Shown here in pieces: positions 10,901 through 19,700 of a DNA stretch of 64,000 nucleotides; within the stretch, counting starts at the first letter, position 1, and every line of letters begins with the position of its first letter. The notes under the pieces are model-generated. The model did no database searches, had not been told where the DNA came from, and saw only the letters and a list, made by a program, of their open reading frames with translations. Source of the DNA: Bacteroidales bacterium (GTDB lineage Bacteria; Bacteroidota; Bacteroidia; Bacteroidales; UBA932); NCBI GenBank assembly GCA_017519185.1, contig JAFWSX010000013.1, positions 24,884-88,883 of the forward strand, written 5' to 3'. A program made the translations under genes and the position numbers.

Positions 10901-12701
10901 GGTGCTGATCCTTGCACACGACAAGAACCTGCACAACGGCAGTGCGGAGCAGAAGTTCATTGTGCAGAAAGAACTTATGGTGATGCCTTCGCTCCCTCTG
11001 TTCGCCACCGAAGGTGACAAGATCACCCTCAAGACTGTGGTCGCCAACGTTGGTGGCCGCGAGCTGAAAGGCACCGCGCATATCGCCTTCGAGGATGCCG
11101 TAACAGGCAAAAAGATAGACCTCGGCACCAAGGACAAGAAAGTGACGCTTGCCGCCGGAGCCCAGAGCGAGCTCGAGTGGACGGTAACCGTACCTGCAGT
11201 TCAAAGGATGAACGTGACCATCGATGTCACTGCCGACGGCATTTCCGACGGCGAGAAGAACGTCATCGAGATAGTACCCGGCATCAGGGAGATTACCGAG
11301 ACCGCATCGTTCGTGCTTGGAGGTCCTCACGGCCGCAGCTATTACGAGCGCCAGCTTCAGGACCGCATAGGCGCGAAGGATGCAAAGATCAGATATGAGG
11401 AATACAGCACACTCGACGCAGTGCGTGCCGCCCTCGTCGCCCCGAAACGTCCGACCAACGACAATATGATCAGCTGGCTCAACGTGCTTTATGTGTCAAA
11501 GGTAAGGCAGAAGATAGGCGAGGTGGTCGACAAGGACCTCACCGATGCCGCAGTAGCCAAGCTGCTCTCGTTGCAACGCACGGACGGCAGCTTCAGCTGG
11601 TTCCCCTGCATGTACGGCTCTGACGTGCTCACGCTGCTCTTCCTCGAGAAGATGAGCCAGCTCGACCGGATGGGAGTCCGTCCCGCAGGCATCGATGCAA
11701 GCGTGCGGAAGGCTCTTCGTTACATAGACGGCCGCATCGTTTCGATAGCTTCCGTGAAGAACTGGAGCTACACCTCTCTGATCGATTACTTCGAAGTCAG
11801 GAGCCATTATCTTGACATCTCTATGTCAGACAAGGTGAAAGATATTTTCAATCAGTTCCTGACAGCATCCGAGAAAGACTGGCAGACTCTGTCGATACAG
11901 GCCAAGGCCCAGCTCAGCAACACGCTGCTGCGCACCAAGGGCACCGGCTTCTGGCGCAGCGCTTTCTCCGGCAGAGTGGACAAGCTCATCGCATCGCTCG
12001 TCGACCACGCTGTGAAGAACAGGACGGTCGGCTGCTATTTCCCCAATGCCGTGATACCTTTCCGCGGCCTGATGAGCAATGAAATCTATGCACACGCAGA
12101 ACTTCAGGAGCTGTTCTGGCTCGTCGGTGAGAAAGAGACCGTAAAGGGCCTGCAGCAGTGGCTGCTTCTGCAGAAGCACAACCAGGCCTGGGAGAGCGAT
12201 ATGGCCACGGCCGACGCCGTGTTCGCACTGCTCACCCACGAAGCCGAGGACCTGCGTCTTGGCGCTGTCTACTATACCTACAAGGCTCCGATGAAGGAAG
12301 TCAAGGAGTTCGGCAACGATATGACGGTCAAGCGTACGTTCTGGCGCGACGGCAAGGAGCTTGCCGATGGAGAAGTGCTGCACGTGGGCGACCGCATAGA
12401 AGTGCGCTATGACCTGTGGAACGGCGAGAACCGCTCGTTCGTGCAGATCCACGCTATGCGTCCTGCCTGCTTCTATCCCGTGGACGAACGCTCGTACGGA
12501 TCTTCATATTTCTACAAGGAGCAGACAGCTTCCGGCACGGAGTACTACTACCAGTTGCTGCCGGAGGAAGACACACACCTCGTGGAGTCATTCTACGTGA
12601 CTCAGGAGGGAGTGTTCGACAAGGGTCTTGTGGAAATGGAGTCGCTCTACGCCCCCGAATACAGGGCTCATACCGCAGGTGGAATGGTAATCAGTGAGTA
12701 G
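7947..12701 (+). CDS. Alpha-2-macroglobulin-like protein without thioester
   Basis: A 1584-residue bacterial alpha-2-macroglobulin family protein. An MG2-type block (YVYTDRRLYKPTDE, about residue 390) and the alpha-2-macroglobulin block (FYPHLTIGEDG, TTRQAFGTFRVLIL, about 955-990) are clear; a C-terminal helical toroid follows. The thioester motif (C-x-E-Q) expected near residue 1170 is absent; the aligned stretch reads KRPTNDNM. At the bait-like position (about 890-945) there is a Met- and acid-rich linker (MEEEMVMMDDMMVVEE). The N-terminus is hydrophobic but short (MVTLYLLLGLV), so the exact start and anchoring are uncertain. A role as envelope protease trap is family knowledge. Confidence 0.85.
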   Translation: MVTLYLLLGLVYNTQNPQWNTAQYAQLWNQVEKALNDGKPQTAAKYLGELEEMTRNAGDELERLEVMRQRYDCMSRYNWKEARDYYDNYTSFRDSVFSDLDSNIEKYNRHPRVIMLITEKISRLYNAENSKDEKNQSEDVFKNIRKMCQEAIKAFPKSDHTDRLRSIIANMDSAWLNFSGPDRGYPGSEFTYEVNTKNIASADFKVYRLTGRYSIGDGEKFAKYDSGSSRCVLVGSRKLDSFKNKYNISEELKTSWKFEQEGLYVVKIVSGDKYSYEEVYISRVAVAQRDADGKHEVYAVDAMSGKPYDKMSVTTYREGRGSGIFLSPVIFSTKEYAQDGFVTLNQKLYESPQNYAMLAVEAEGDSFSGPLGISKPYIRNYREERIDEGVYVYTDRRLYKPTDEIHFKLIAYRSDGKKGKVIEGKNLEVALYAPAESKPVARVNVVTNAYGSASGSFKIPEGSRNGSYSIRTDWGGTSVHVEEYVTPDFYLEMPALEGLYTFDDIITQTGVVKGYAGVAMAGAKVEYTVHRQPRWRIWRPGQSYEWKLIDEGSVTADAEGRFSISFKAERPETAEEDDDFSASFIVEVKVTDRQGETHEASQSVMVADIPLELSTAFASEVTVNDTVIAVNRDAEKYILIKGNNRNGIPQTIDGTFRLLRDGKLVTEGDFTTGKTRDLDFSTLPSGSYKLEYQVIWRGRTISGSREVALFSPSDTKVPVESKLFFYPLETEGGIEFFVGTTEDDLYVEVELFDREKKLYRMPLHLTNNARKISLPYLDKYNDCVELSLFTIRGCKSYSETHTFNRPVSPTRFDLTIESFRDRTAPETEESFIVKGPASELTVSIFDVTTDRYGANNFWFSPFRAYYTYSPSISTNLPDGRGRLYHEVMGYGATGGRMLSRSVSMNTMAKNGMEEEMVMMDDMMVVEEAAMAPASADMQSMDEGEQQADVRSDFGETIAFYPHLTIGEDGRAEVKYTTRQAFGTFRVLILAHDKNLHNGSAEQKFIVQKELMVMPSLPLFATEGDKITLKTVVANVGGRELKGTAHIAFEDAVTGKKIDLGTKDKKVTLAAGAQSELEWTVTVPAVQRMNVTIDVTADGISDGEKNVIEIVPGIREITETASFVLGGPHGRSYYERQLQDRIGAKDAKIRYEEYSTLDAVRAALVAPKRPTNDNMISWLNVLYVSKVRQKIGEVVDKDLTDAAVAKLLSLQRTDGSFSWFPCMYGSDVLTLLFLEKMSQLDRMGVRPAGIDASVRKALRYIDGRIVSIASVKNWSYTSLIDYFEVRSHYLDISMSDKVKDIFNQFLTASEKDWQTLSIQAKAQLSNTLLRTKGTGFWRSAFSGRVDKLIASLVDHAVKNRTVGCYFPNAVIPFRGLMSNEIYAHAELQELFWLVGEKETVKGLQQWLLLQKHNQAWESDMATADAVFALLTHEAEDLRLGAVYYTYKAPMKEVKEFGNDMTVKRTFWRDGKELADGEVLHVGDRIEVRYDLWNGENRSFVQIHAMRPACFYPVDERSYGSSYFYKEQTASGTEYYYQLLPEEDTHLVESFYVTQEGVFDKGLVEMESLYAPEYRAHTAGGMVISE

Positions 12702-14013
12702 GTGCGTCGTTGATGCGGCGTATCTTCGCACCGAGGGCCGATAGCCTTTCCTCGATGTTTTCATAACCGCGGTCGATCTGTTCGACGTTGTGGATGACGC
12801 TCCTGCCTTCTGCGCCCAGCGCTGCGATCAGCAGTGCGATGCCGGCGCGGATGTCGGGAGACGTCATCTCGCGGCCTTTCAGCTGGCGGGTGTGGTTGTG
12901 TCCGATGACTACGGCCCTGTGAGGGTCGCAGAGGATTATCTGGGCTCCCATATCGATCAGCTTGTCGACGAAGAACAGGCGGCTCTCAAACATTTTCTGG
13001 TGGATCAGCACGCTGCCCTTCGACTGGGTGGCGACCACCAGCATAACGCTCAGCAGGTCGGGAGTAAGTCCGGGCCAGGGAGCGTCGGCAATCTTGAGTA
13101 TCGAGCCGTCGATGTAGGTTTCCACCGCGTTCTGCTTTTGTGCGGGGATGTATATGTCGTCGTCCTTCTGGATGATCTTGATGCCGAGACGGCGGAAACT
13201 GTCGGGGATGATGCCGAGATTTTTGTATGATACGTTCTTGATGGTGAGCTCGCTGCAGGTCATCGCAGCCATTCCGATGAAGCTGCCGACCTCGATCATA
13301 TCGGGCAGTATGGTGTGCTGCGCTCCGTGGAGCGACTCTACGCCGTCTATGGTGAGCAGGTTGGAGCCGATGCCTTCTATGCGGGCACCCATACCGACCA
13401 ACAGGCGGCACAGCTGCTGAACATAGGGCTCGCAGGCTGCATTGTAGATCACGGTGCGGCCTTTGGCCATCACGGCGGCCATTATGACATTGGCCGTGCC
13501 TGTGACGGAAGCTTCCGAAAGCAGGATGTCAGCGCCTTTAAGTTTCTTCGCAGTGATAATGTAGGAAGCCTTGTCCGTGTCGTAGACGGCCTTGGCCCCC
13601 AGCTTGGCAAATCCGTCGAAATGGGTGTCGAGATGCCGGCGGCCTATCTTGTCTCCTCCCGGTTTTGATGCGATGGCATAGCCGATGCGCGAGAGAAGCG
13701 GACCGATCAGCATCACGGAACCACGGAGGGCGGCGTTGTCGTGGCGGAATTTCTCGCTGCGCAGGAAATCCAGGTCGATCTCTTCTGCACGGAAAGACCA
13801 TTTCTTGTCGCCGACCTTCTCCACCTTGCTGCCCATCTCCTGCAGAAGGCCGATGAGATTGCGCACGTCGGAAATGTCCGGAACGTTGTCGATGGTGACT
13901 TCTTCTCTGGTGAGCAGGGTGGCGCAGAGCACCTGCAGAGCCTCGTTTTTCGCACCCTGGGGAGTGATTTCACCGTGCAGCTGGTGTCCGCCTTCTATTT
14001 CAAAAGATGCCAT
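12691..14013 (-). CDS. murA: UDP-N-acetylglucosamine 1-carboxyvinyltransferase, Asp-type active site
   Basis: MurA, 440 residues, transfers enolpyruvate from PEP to UDP-GlcNAc, the first committed step of peptidoglycan synthesis. The N-terminal GAKNEAL motif carries the substrate-binding Lys/Asn. The loop that in E. coli holds Cys115 (GGCTIGARPVD) here reads GGDKIGRRHLD, with Asp at residue 121 (codon 13651-13653). Asp-type MurA enzymes are known to be insensitive to fosfomycin. The 3' end overlaps the convergent alpha-2-macroglobulin gene by 11 bp. A minus-strand TATCTTTG (14040-14047) is the likely promoter, giving a leader of about 20 nt. Confidence 0.96.
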   Translation of the reverse strand: MASFEIEGGHQLHGEITPQGAKNEALQVLCATLLTREEVTIDNVPDISDVRNLIGLLQEMGSKVEKVGDKKWSFRAEEIDLDFLRSEKFRHDNAALRGSVMLIGPLLSRIGYAIASKPGGDKIGRRHLDTHFDGFAKLGAKAVYDTDKASYIITAKKLKGADILLSEASVTGTANVIMAAVMAKGRTVIYNAACEPYVQQLCRLLVGMGARIEGIGSNLLTIDGVESLHGAQHTILPDMIEVGSFIGMAAMTCSELTIKNVSYKNLGIIPDSFRRLGIKIIQKDDDIYIPAQKQNAVETYIDGSILKIADAPWPGLTPDLLSVMLVVATQSKGSVLIHQKMFESRLFFVDKLIDMGAQIILCDPHRAVVIGHNHTRQLKGREMTSPDIRAGIALLIAALGAEGRSVIHNVEQIDRGYENIEERLSALGAKIRRINDAPTH

Positions 14014-14039
14014 TGTTAATACTGTTGATAAAGATTATC

Positions 14040-14062
14040 CAAAGATAATTATTTTTGCTCTT
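14040..14062. promoter_or_regulatory. Overlapping divergent promoters murA / dusB
   Basis: TATCTTTG on the minus strand (14040-14047) serves murA, and TATTTTTG on the plus strand (14050-14057) serves dusB. The dusB ATG follows its -7 box by only five bases, so the dusB transcript is predicted to be leaderless. Confidence 0.6.
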
Positions 14063-15037
14063 ATGAAAATCGGAGATGTCGATTTAGGGGAGAAACCACT
14101 TCTTCTTGCACCTATGGAGGACGTGACGGATGTGTCGTTCAGATATGTCTGCAAGAAGTTCGGCGCCAATATGATGTACACCGAGTTCATCTCGTCAGAC
14201 GGTCTTATCCGCGATGCGGCGGGCTGCCTCGACAAGATGGTGGTCTACGATTACGAGCGCCCTATAGGGATGCAGGTCTATGGCAACATCCCCGATGCGA
14301 TGGTGGAGTCGGCGAAGAAGATGGATGCGGCAGGGGCGGATGTAATAGACATCAATTTCGGCTGCCCGGTGAGCAAGATAGCCCGCCGTGGGGCCGGGAG
14401 CGGAATGATGAAAGAACCGGACAAGATGGTCGACATCACCCGCAGGATAGTGGAGGCAGTGTCGAGGCCGGTGACCGTCAAGACACGCCTGGGATGGGAC
14501 GAGAATTCGAAGATAATCGTGGAGCTGGCGGAGCGCTTGCAGGACACAGGCATAGCCGCCCTCACCATCCACGGGCGCACACGCTGCCAGATGTACAAGG
14601 GCGAGGCGGACTGGACACTCATCGGGGAGGTGAAGAACAACCCGAGGATGCACATCCCCATCATCGGCAACGGAGACATAAAGACGCCGCAGGACGCAGC
14701 CAATGCCTTTGACCGCTATGGCGTGGATGGTGTGATGATAGGCCGCGCGAGCTTCGGACATCCCTGGATTTTCAAGGAGATCAGGCACTACCTCGATACA
14801 GGCGAAGAGCTGCCTCCGATGTCGGTGGCCGACCGCGTGGCCCTGGCAAAGGACCATCTTGCGAAGTCCATCGAGGTGAAGGGCCCGCGCACCGGCATAC
14901 TCGAGATGCGGCGACACCTGAGCTGCTATTTCAAGTCGCTGGACAATTTCAAGGAGACGAGACTTAAACTGGTGACGTCGATGGACGTCGATGAGATAAA
15001 CAACATATTGGACTACATACAAGAACGCTGGGGGTAA
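14063..15037 (+). CDS. dusB: tRNA-dihydrouridine synthase
   Basis: A 324-residue FMN-dependent tRNA-dihydrouridine synthase, which reduces uridines in tRNA D loops. The N-terminal PLLLAPMEDVTD block, the catalytic Cys in NFGCPVSKIARRGAG, the FMN contacts in TVKTRLGWD and LTIHGRTR, and the C-terminal GDGI-like stretch (IGNGDIKT, MIGRASFGHPW) are all present. The ATG at 14063 was chosen over an upstream in-frame start because the conserved sequence begins here and a promoter box sits immediately upstream. It is 8 bp upstream of lpxK, so the two are probably cotranscribed. Confidence 0.93.
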   Translation: MKIGDVDLGEKPLLLAPMEDVTDVSFRYVCKKFGANMMYTEFISSDGLIRDAAGCLDKMVVYDYERPIGMQVYGNIPDAMVESAKKMDAAGADVIDINFGCPVSKIARRGAGSGMMKEPDKMVDITRRIVEAVSRPVTVKTRLGWDENSKIIVELAERLQDTGIAALTIHGRTRCQMYKGEADWTLIGEVKNNPRMHIPIIGNGDIKTPQDAANAFDRYGVDGVMIGRASFGHPWIFKEIRHYLDTGEELPPMSVADRVALAKDHLAKSIEVKGPRTGILEMRRHLSCYFKSLDNFKETRLKLVTSMDVDEINNILDYIQERWG

Positions 15038-15045
15038 AATTTTCC

Positions 15046-16086
15046 ATGTCAAATTTTGTAAACAAAGTTCTTCTTTTCCCGTACTACGTGGCTCTGGCTG
15101 CCCGCAACCGGGCATACGACAAAGGCCGCCGCAAGGTGATGGACTACCGCAGTTTCGGAGACCGCGTCATTTCGATCGGCAACATTGCGATGGGAGGCAC
15201 TGGCAAGACTCCCCACGTGGAGATGTTCATCAGGCATTTCCTCAATGAAGGGAAGACCGTGGCAGTGGTGTCGAGAGGCTACAAGAGGAAGACGAAAGAG
15301 TGCATCGAGGTGAGCGTGGATTCCTCAGCCCTGGAAGTGGGAGACGAACCGCTGCAGATCAAGCGCAAGTTCCCCCAGGTCCGCGTGTTCGTCGACAGGC
15401 ACAGGGAAGTTCCCACGGAGCAGGTGATCAATCCGCCCCTCGGAATTCCTGTCGACGTGGTCCTTCTCGACGATGCCCACCAGTACCGCAAGCTCGTGCC
15501 CGGCCGTTCGATTGTCCTCATCGATTATAACCATCCGGTTTTCAAGGACAACCTTTTCCCGTTCGGCAAGCTGCGTGACCTGCCGACTCAGATCAAGCGT
15601 GCCGACACCATCATCATCACCCGAAGCCCTGCCTGGCTCGACGAGTGGCAGAAGGAGAAGATAATTGCGGCCAACCGCATCAACCAGAACCAGAAGGTGT
15701 TTTTCACCACGGTCGATTATCTGAAGCCCGTGAAGGTGTTCGACGATGCCGACGGCAGGTTTATCTACAGCCAGGAGTGCATCCTCTTCACAGGCATAGC
15801 CGACCCGATAGAGCTGCATAACTACCTCACCACACGCTACGCCGAAATCTACGAGGTGAAATACCCCGACCATCATCTATATACGAAGAAAGATATCAAG
15901 GATCTGGCCCGTCTGGCCAAAAAATACCCGGCCGCCGTGCTCCTCACTACTGAGAAGGATGCACAGCGGCTGAGACTTGTTGAAGATGCCTGCAAGGCTG
16001 TCAGCACACGTCTCTTCTATGTTCCGATAGAGACGAGGCTGATAGAGGGTGAAAGTGACTTACTTCTCTACAAAAGTCACAATTGA
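15046..16086 (+). CDS. lpxK: Tetraacyldisaccharide 4'-kinase
   Basis: LpxK, 346 residues, phosphorylates the 4' position of the lipid A disaccharide at the inner membrane. The Walker A motif [11 protein letters not shown] is near residue 50, as usual for this family, and a hydrophobic N-terminal helix ([13 protein letters not shown]) gives membrane association. Further family blocks are VSRGYKRK and LLDDAHQYR. It confirms a lipid A-producing Gram-negative host. The end overlaps the convergent GH51 gene by 27 bp, leaving no room for a separate terminator. Confidence 0.95.
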   Translation: MSNFVNKVLLFPYYVALAARNRAYDKGRRKVMDYRSFGDRVISIGNIAMGGTGKTPHVEMFIRHFLNEGKTVAVVSRGYKRKTKECIEVSVDSSALEVGDEPLQIKRKFPQVRVFVDRHREVPTEQVINPPLGIPVDVVLLDDAHQYRKLVPGRSIVLIDYNHPVFKDNLFPFGKLRDLPTQIKRADTIIITRSPAWLDEWQKEKIIAANRINQNQKVFFTTVDYLKPVKVFDDADGRFIYSQECILFTGIADPIELHNYLTTRYAEIYEVKYPDHHLYTKKDIKDLARLAKKYPAAVLLTTEKDAQRLRLVEDACKAVSTRLFYVPIETRLIEGESDLLLYKSHN

Positions 16087-17625
16087 GTGGGCCGGAATCT
16101 TGAAGGTCAGTGATGCGCCGTCGACGCTGAATGCGCTGAAGGCCTTTGTCCCTACCTTGTCAGGTGCGTCGAAGGAGTTGTAGTCCTTGATGTCGGGGCT
16201 TGTCAGGATTTCTGCCGTGAAAGCCTTGCCGCTTGCTCCGAGGTTTACTGTCACGTCCACATCGTTGTCAAGGTTGACGTTGGTGACGGAGATGCTGAGC
16301 TTGCCGGCATCGGAGATGGATGTGGTGGAGCTGATGGCGTGAACGTCCGCCAGCTTGCCGTCGGCGCTCTGCAGCAGGTCTGACTTGACTTCAGCCGGGA
16401 CATATCTGTTCCTGCGGTGGGTGTTGTACATCTTATATACAAAGAAGGTAGGGGTCTTCACCATCTTGTCGTCCCGGGTGAGGAGCATTGCCTGCAGCAC
16501 GTTCACCATCTGCGCGATGTTGGTCATATTGATGCGCTCGGTATATTTGTGGAAGATGTCGAAGGTGGTTGCGGCAACTACGGCGTCGCGCATCGTGTTC
16601 TGCTGGAAGAGGTGGCCGGGGTTGGTGCCGGGCTCCACGTCCCACCAGGTGCCCCACTCGTCGATGAGCAGCTTGACGTGGTTCTCGGGGTCATATTTGT
16701 CCATAATGGCGATGTGCTTCTGGATGACGGGTTCGATGCCCATTGACTTGGCGACGGTCCAGTAGTAGAAGTCGGAGTCGAAATCTGTGGCCGAGCCGTG
16801 GCTGGGCTTGCTGAAGTCGGTGGAATAATAGTGTACGCCGACGCCGTCCATCTGCTGGCCGATGCCTGACATCAAGACCTCGGTCCAGTTGTAGTCATAG
16901 TCCGAAGCGCCGCTGGCGATCTTGAACAGGTGGTTTCCGCCGTAGTCGCGGCAATACTCCGCATAGCGGCGGTATTCGCCGGCATAGTATTCGGGAGTCA
17001 TCTGTCCGCCGCAGCCCCAGCTTTCGTTGCCTACTCCCAGATATTTCACTTTCCAGGGCTCCTTGCGGCCGTTCTTTGCCCTGAGGTCAGCCCATTTGCC
17101 GCCGTCGGCAGTCATATAGAGCACCCAGTTGGCAAGTTCCTGGACGCTGCCGCTGCCCACGTTGCCGCTGATGTAAGGTTCGCATCCAAGCATCTCGCAG
17201 AGGTTGAGGAATTCGTGGGTTCCGAAGCTGTTGTTCTCCACGGTGCCTCCCCAGGACGAATTGACCATCGTGGGGCGGTTGTCGCCGATGCCGTCTTCCC
17301 AGTGGTAGTAGTCGGCGAAGCATCCTCCGGGCCAGCGGATCACCGGGACTTTCAGTTCGCGCAGGGCTTCCAGCACATCATTGCGGTAACCGTCCGTGTT
17401 GGGAATGGGTGAATTCTTTCCTACCCAGATGCCACCGTAGATGCCGGAGCCAAGGTGCTCGGCGAACTGGCCGTAGAGTTCGTCGGGGATGACGTTGGCG
17501 GCCTGGTCGGGGTGGATAGTGATGGTGGCCTTGTTGGTTCCGGTGGTTTCGGAAGTGTCGTTGCCGCAAGAACCTGCCAGAACCACGGACAGGGCGGCGA
17601 GAGATGCCAGAATGAGTTTTTTCAT
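16060..17625 (-). CDS. GH51 alpha-L-arabinofuranosidase lipoprotein
   Basis: A 521-residue GH51 enzyme that removes terminal arabinofuranose from arabinan or arabinoxylan. A lipoprotein signal with lipobox LAGSC (Cys20) indicates envelope anchoring. The TIM-barrel domain runs from about residue 35 to 400, with the acid/base Glu in GVGNESWG and the nucleophile Glu in [10 protein letters not shown]; a beta-sandwich follows. The GH51 block [15 protein letters not shown] is present. It stands alone here, but GH43 and esterase genes for the same kind of substrate lie at 47-56 kb. Confidence 0.94.
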   Translation of the reverse strand: MKKLILASLAALSVVLAGSCGNDTSETTGTNKATITIHPDQAANVIPDELYGQFAEHLGSGIYGGIWVGKNSPIPNTDGYRNDVLEALRELKVPVIRWPGGCFADYYHWEDGIGDNRPTMVNSSWGGTVENNSFGTHEFLNLCEMLGCEPYISGNVGSGSVQELANWVLYMTADGGKWADLRAKNGRKEPWKVKYLGVGNESWGCGGQMTPEYYAGEYRRYAEYCRDYGGNHLFKIASGASDYDYNWTEVLMSGIGQQMDGVGVHYYSTDFSKPSHGSATDFDSDFYYWTVAKSMGIEPVIQKHIAIMDKYDPENHVKLLIDEWGTWWDVEPGTNPGHLFQQNTMRDAVVAATTFDIFHKYTERINMTNIAQMVNVLQAMLLTRDDKMVKTPTFFVYKMYNTHRRNRYVPAEVKSDLLQSADGKLADVHAISSTTSISDAGKLSISVTNVNLDNDVDVTVNLGASGKAFTAEILTSPDIKDYNSFDAPDKVGTKAFSAFSVDGASLTFKIPAHSIVTFVEK

Positions 17626-17695
17626 AGTCAGTTGCGATTATCAGAATGTAAAAATATGAAAAAACCTGCAGAACGTTATAAACAAGGTTTAATAA

Positions 17696-17726
17696 TTTGC
17701 TTGTTACTAAAAAATGGCTATCTTTG
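17696..17726 (+). promoter_or_regulatory. Promoter of the rplM ribosomal operon
   Basis: TTTG (17696-17699), a 19-bp spacer and TATCTTTG (17719-17726) match the Bacteroidetes sigma-A consensus TTTG-N19/21-TAnnTTTG exactly. This leaves a leader of roughly 55 nt before the rplM GTG start, with a small CCC/GGG hairpin just after the start site. Confidence 0.85.
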
Positions 17727-17786
17727 CAGCCCCCAAAAAGTGGGAAATCGCAACATTTAAGTATTAACTAATTAACAATCAAGACT

Positions 17787-18239
17787 GTGGACACACTTAG
17801 CTACAAAACACTGTCGGTCAACAAAGAGAACTCCTCTAAAGAGTGGGTTGTCATCGATGCTACCGATCTGGTCCTCGGCCGTCTTGCTAGCAGGGTTGCA
17901 ATTTTGCTCCGTGGCAAAAACAAACCCAACTTCACTCCGAACGCTGACTGTGGTGACAACGTCATCATCCTCAACGCAGACAAAGTACGTCTGACCGGAA
18001 AGAAGCTTACCCAGAAGCAGTACGTCCGCCACACCGGTTATCCGGGAGGTCAGCGTTTCTCAACGCCCAAGGATCTGTTCGAGCGCAAGCCGCTGGCCGT
18101 CCTCGAGCACGCCGTCAAAGGCATGCTTCCCAAAACACGTCTGGGTGAGAAACAGTTCCACAACCTGTACCTTTACACAGGCAACGAACATCCTCACGCA
18201 GCTCAAAACCCTAGAACTATTACATTAAACGAAATCTAA
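17787..18239 (+). CDS. rplM: 50S ribosomal protein L13 (GTG start)
   Basis: L13, 150 residues, an early-assembling 50S protein. The conserved core is plain ([52 protein letters not shown]). The start is GTG at 17787: the encoded MDTLSYKT matches the conserved beginning of Bacteroidetes L13 and no closer ATG fits. It is the first gene of the rplM-rpsI-rpsB-tsf cluster, with a consensus promoter about 60 bp upstream. Confidence 0.97.
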   Translation: MDTLSYKTLSVNKENSSKEWVVIDATDLVLGRLASRVAILLRGKNKPNFTPNADCGDNVIILNADKVRLTGKKLTQKQYVRHTGYPGGQRFSTPKDLFERKPLAVLEHAVKGMLPKTRLGEKQFHNLYLYTGNEHPHAAQNPRTITLNEI

Positions 18240-18246
18240 ACAGAGC

Positions 18247-18636
18247 ATGGAAGTAATCAACGCCCTTGGAAGACGTAAATCAGCTGTTGCTCGCGTTTAT
18301 GTAAACACTGGAAAAGGCAACATCACGATCAACGGTCGTCCCCTCGAAGAGTACTTCAGGGAGGACACTCTCCGCTATATCGTGCAGCAGCCTCTGGAAC
18401 TCACAGGTACCCTTTCTTCATTCGACATCAAGGTCACCCTTGACGGCGGTGGAATCAAAGGTCAGGCAGAAGCTCTCCGCCTTGCAATCGCCCGCGCGCT
18501 TTGCGAGATCGACAAGGAAGCTTACCGCCCCATTCTCAAGTCTAACGGCTTCCTCACACGCGACAGCCGCGAAGTCGAGAGAAAGAAACCTGGTCAGCCC
18601 GGTGCACGCAGACGCTTCCAATTCAGCAAACGTTAA
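18247..18636 (+). CDS. rpsI: 30S ribosomal protein S9
   Basis: S9, 129 residues, with the N-terminal [14 protein letters not shown] block and the C-terminal basic tail [11 protein letters not shown] that reaches the P-site tRNA. It starts 7 bp after rplM, the usual rplM-rpsI pair. The next gene, rpsB, is separated by a 191-bp structured gap without a T-tract terminator, so read-through is likely. Confidence 0.97.
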   Translation: MEVINALGRRKSAVARVYVNTGKGNITINGRPLEEYFREDTLRYIVQQPLELTGTLSSFDIKVTLDGGGIKGQAEALRLAIARALCEIDKEAYRPILKSNGFLTRDSREVERKKPGQPGARRRFQFSKR

Positions 18637-18644
18637 CATTTATT

Positions 18645-18827
18645 TACGCTTTACCACAATTGCACAGATGGTTTACGGTAAAATGACCGGACCTGCCTAT
18701 CAATAGCTACCAGTCGTTTGGCCATCTGCGGAAAATCTGCGGGACCGCAGCGAGCGCTACCTGCAGGATTGACAAAAAGAGAACCCTCCCCGGAGAGGGT
18801 CAGAAACACAAACAAAAACAAACCAAA
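18645..18827 (+). ncRNA. Structured leader upstream of rpsB (candidate S2 autoregulatory element)
   Basis: The 191-bp rpsI-rpsB gap holds several hairpins: CAGATGG (18665-18671) with CCATCTG (18722-18728) closing an internal structured loop; CTGCGG/CCGCAG just downstream; and ACCCTC (18783-18788) with GAGGGT (18795-18800) close to the rpsB start. No T tract follows, so these are not plain terminators. In gammaproteobacteria rpsB leaders bind S2; an equivalent here is inference from position and structure only. Confidence 0.5.
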
Positions 18828-19682
18828 ATGTCTAGAACAAATTTCCAAGACTTACTCGATGCAGGTGTTCACTTCGGTCACCAGAAGAGAAAATGGAATC
18901 CTAAGATGGCTCCCTATATCTATATGGAGAAGAACGGGATTCACATCATTGACCTGCATAAGACTGTTGTCAAAATAGATGAAGCTGCAGCAGTTATGAA
19001 ACAGCTTGCCCTCGCAGGCCGCAAGATACTGTTCGTAGCCACCAAGAAACAAGCCAAAGAGATCGTCGCCGCACAGGCACAGTCAGTGAACATGCCGTTC
19101 GTGACCGAGCGCTGGGCCGGTGGAATGCTCACCAACTTCCCGACCATCCGCAAGGCTGTCAAGAAGATGAACACCATCGACAAGATGATCAGCGACGGTA
19201 CATTCGAGACTCTTGCCAAGAGAGAACGTCTCCAGATCACCCGTCAGAGGGCCAAACTCGAGAAGAACCTCGGTTCTATCGCCGACCTCAACCGCCTCCC
19301 TTCAGCACTCTTCGTAGTTGACGTACAGAAAGAGATCAACGCCGTGAAGGAAGCCAACCGCCTCAACATTCCCGTAATCGCAATGGTTGATACTTGTTGC
19401 GACCCTACCAACATTGATTATGTGATTCCGGCAAATGATGATGCTGCAAAATCTATCGCCCTCGTTACAGAAGTGCTTTGCAAAGCTATAGCAGAAGGTC
19501 TGGAAGAGCGCAAGCTTGAGAAGGACAAAGCTCAGGACGATAACGATGAGGCCGCCGAGGCAGCTCCCGCTCCTGCAAGAAGGGTTCGCGCCCGCAGGGC
19601 TCCGAAAGCTGAGGCTAAGCCCGAAGAAGTTAAACAGGAAGAGAGCGCTCCCGCCGCTGAAGCTGCTCCTGCCAATGAATAA
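18828..19682 (+). CDS. rpsB: 30S ribosomal protein S2
   Basis: S2, 284 residues. The core starts at MSRTNFQDLLDAGVHFGHQKRKWNPKM with the usual family blocks (FVATKKQAKE, ERWAGGMLTNF, IPVIAMVDTCCDP). Beyond residue about 225 there is a low-complexity tail rich in Ala, Pro, Glu and Arg (RRVRARRAPKAEAKPEE), longer than in E. coli S2 but typical of Bacteroidetes. tsf follows after 18 bp. Confidence 0.97.
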   Translation: MSRTNFQDLLDAGVHFGHQKRKWNPKMAPYIYMEKNGIHIIDLHKTVVKIDEAAAVMKQLALAGRKILFVATKKQAKEIVAAQAQSVNMPFVTERWAGGMLTNFPTIRKAVKKMNTIDKMISDGTFETLAKRERLQITRQRAKLEKNLGSIADLNRLPSALFVVDVQKEINAVKEANRLNIPVIAMVDTCCDPTNIDYVIPANDDAAKSIALVTEVLCKAIAEGLEERKLEKDKAQDDNDEAAEAAPAPARRVRARRAPKAEAKPEEVKQEESAPAAEAAPANE

Positions 19683-19700
19683 CATTTAAAACTTATTGAC

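Noticed and set aside
18783..18800. ACCCTC/GAGGGT hairpin as a terminator before rpsB
   Set aside because: No T tract follows; it is better read as part of a regulatory leader.
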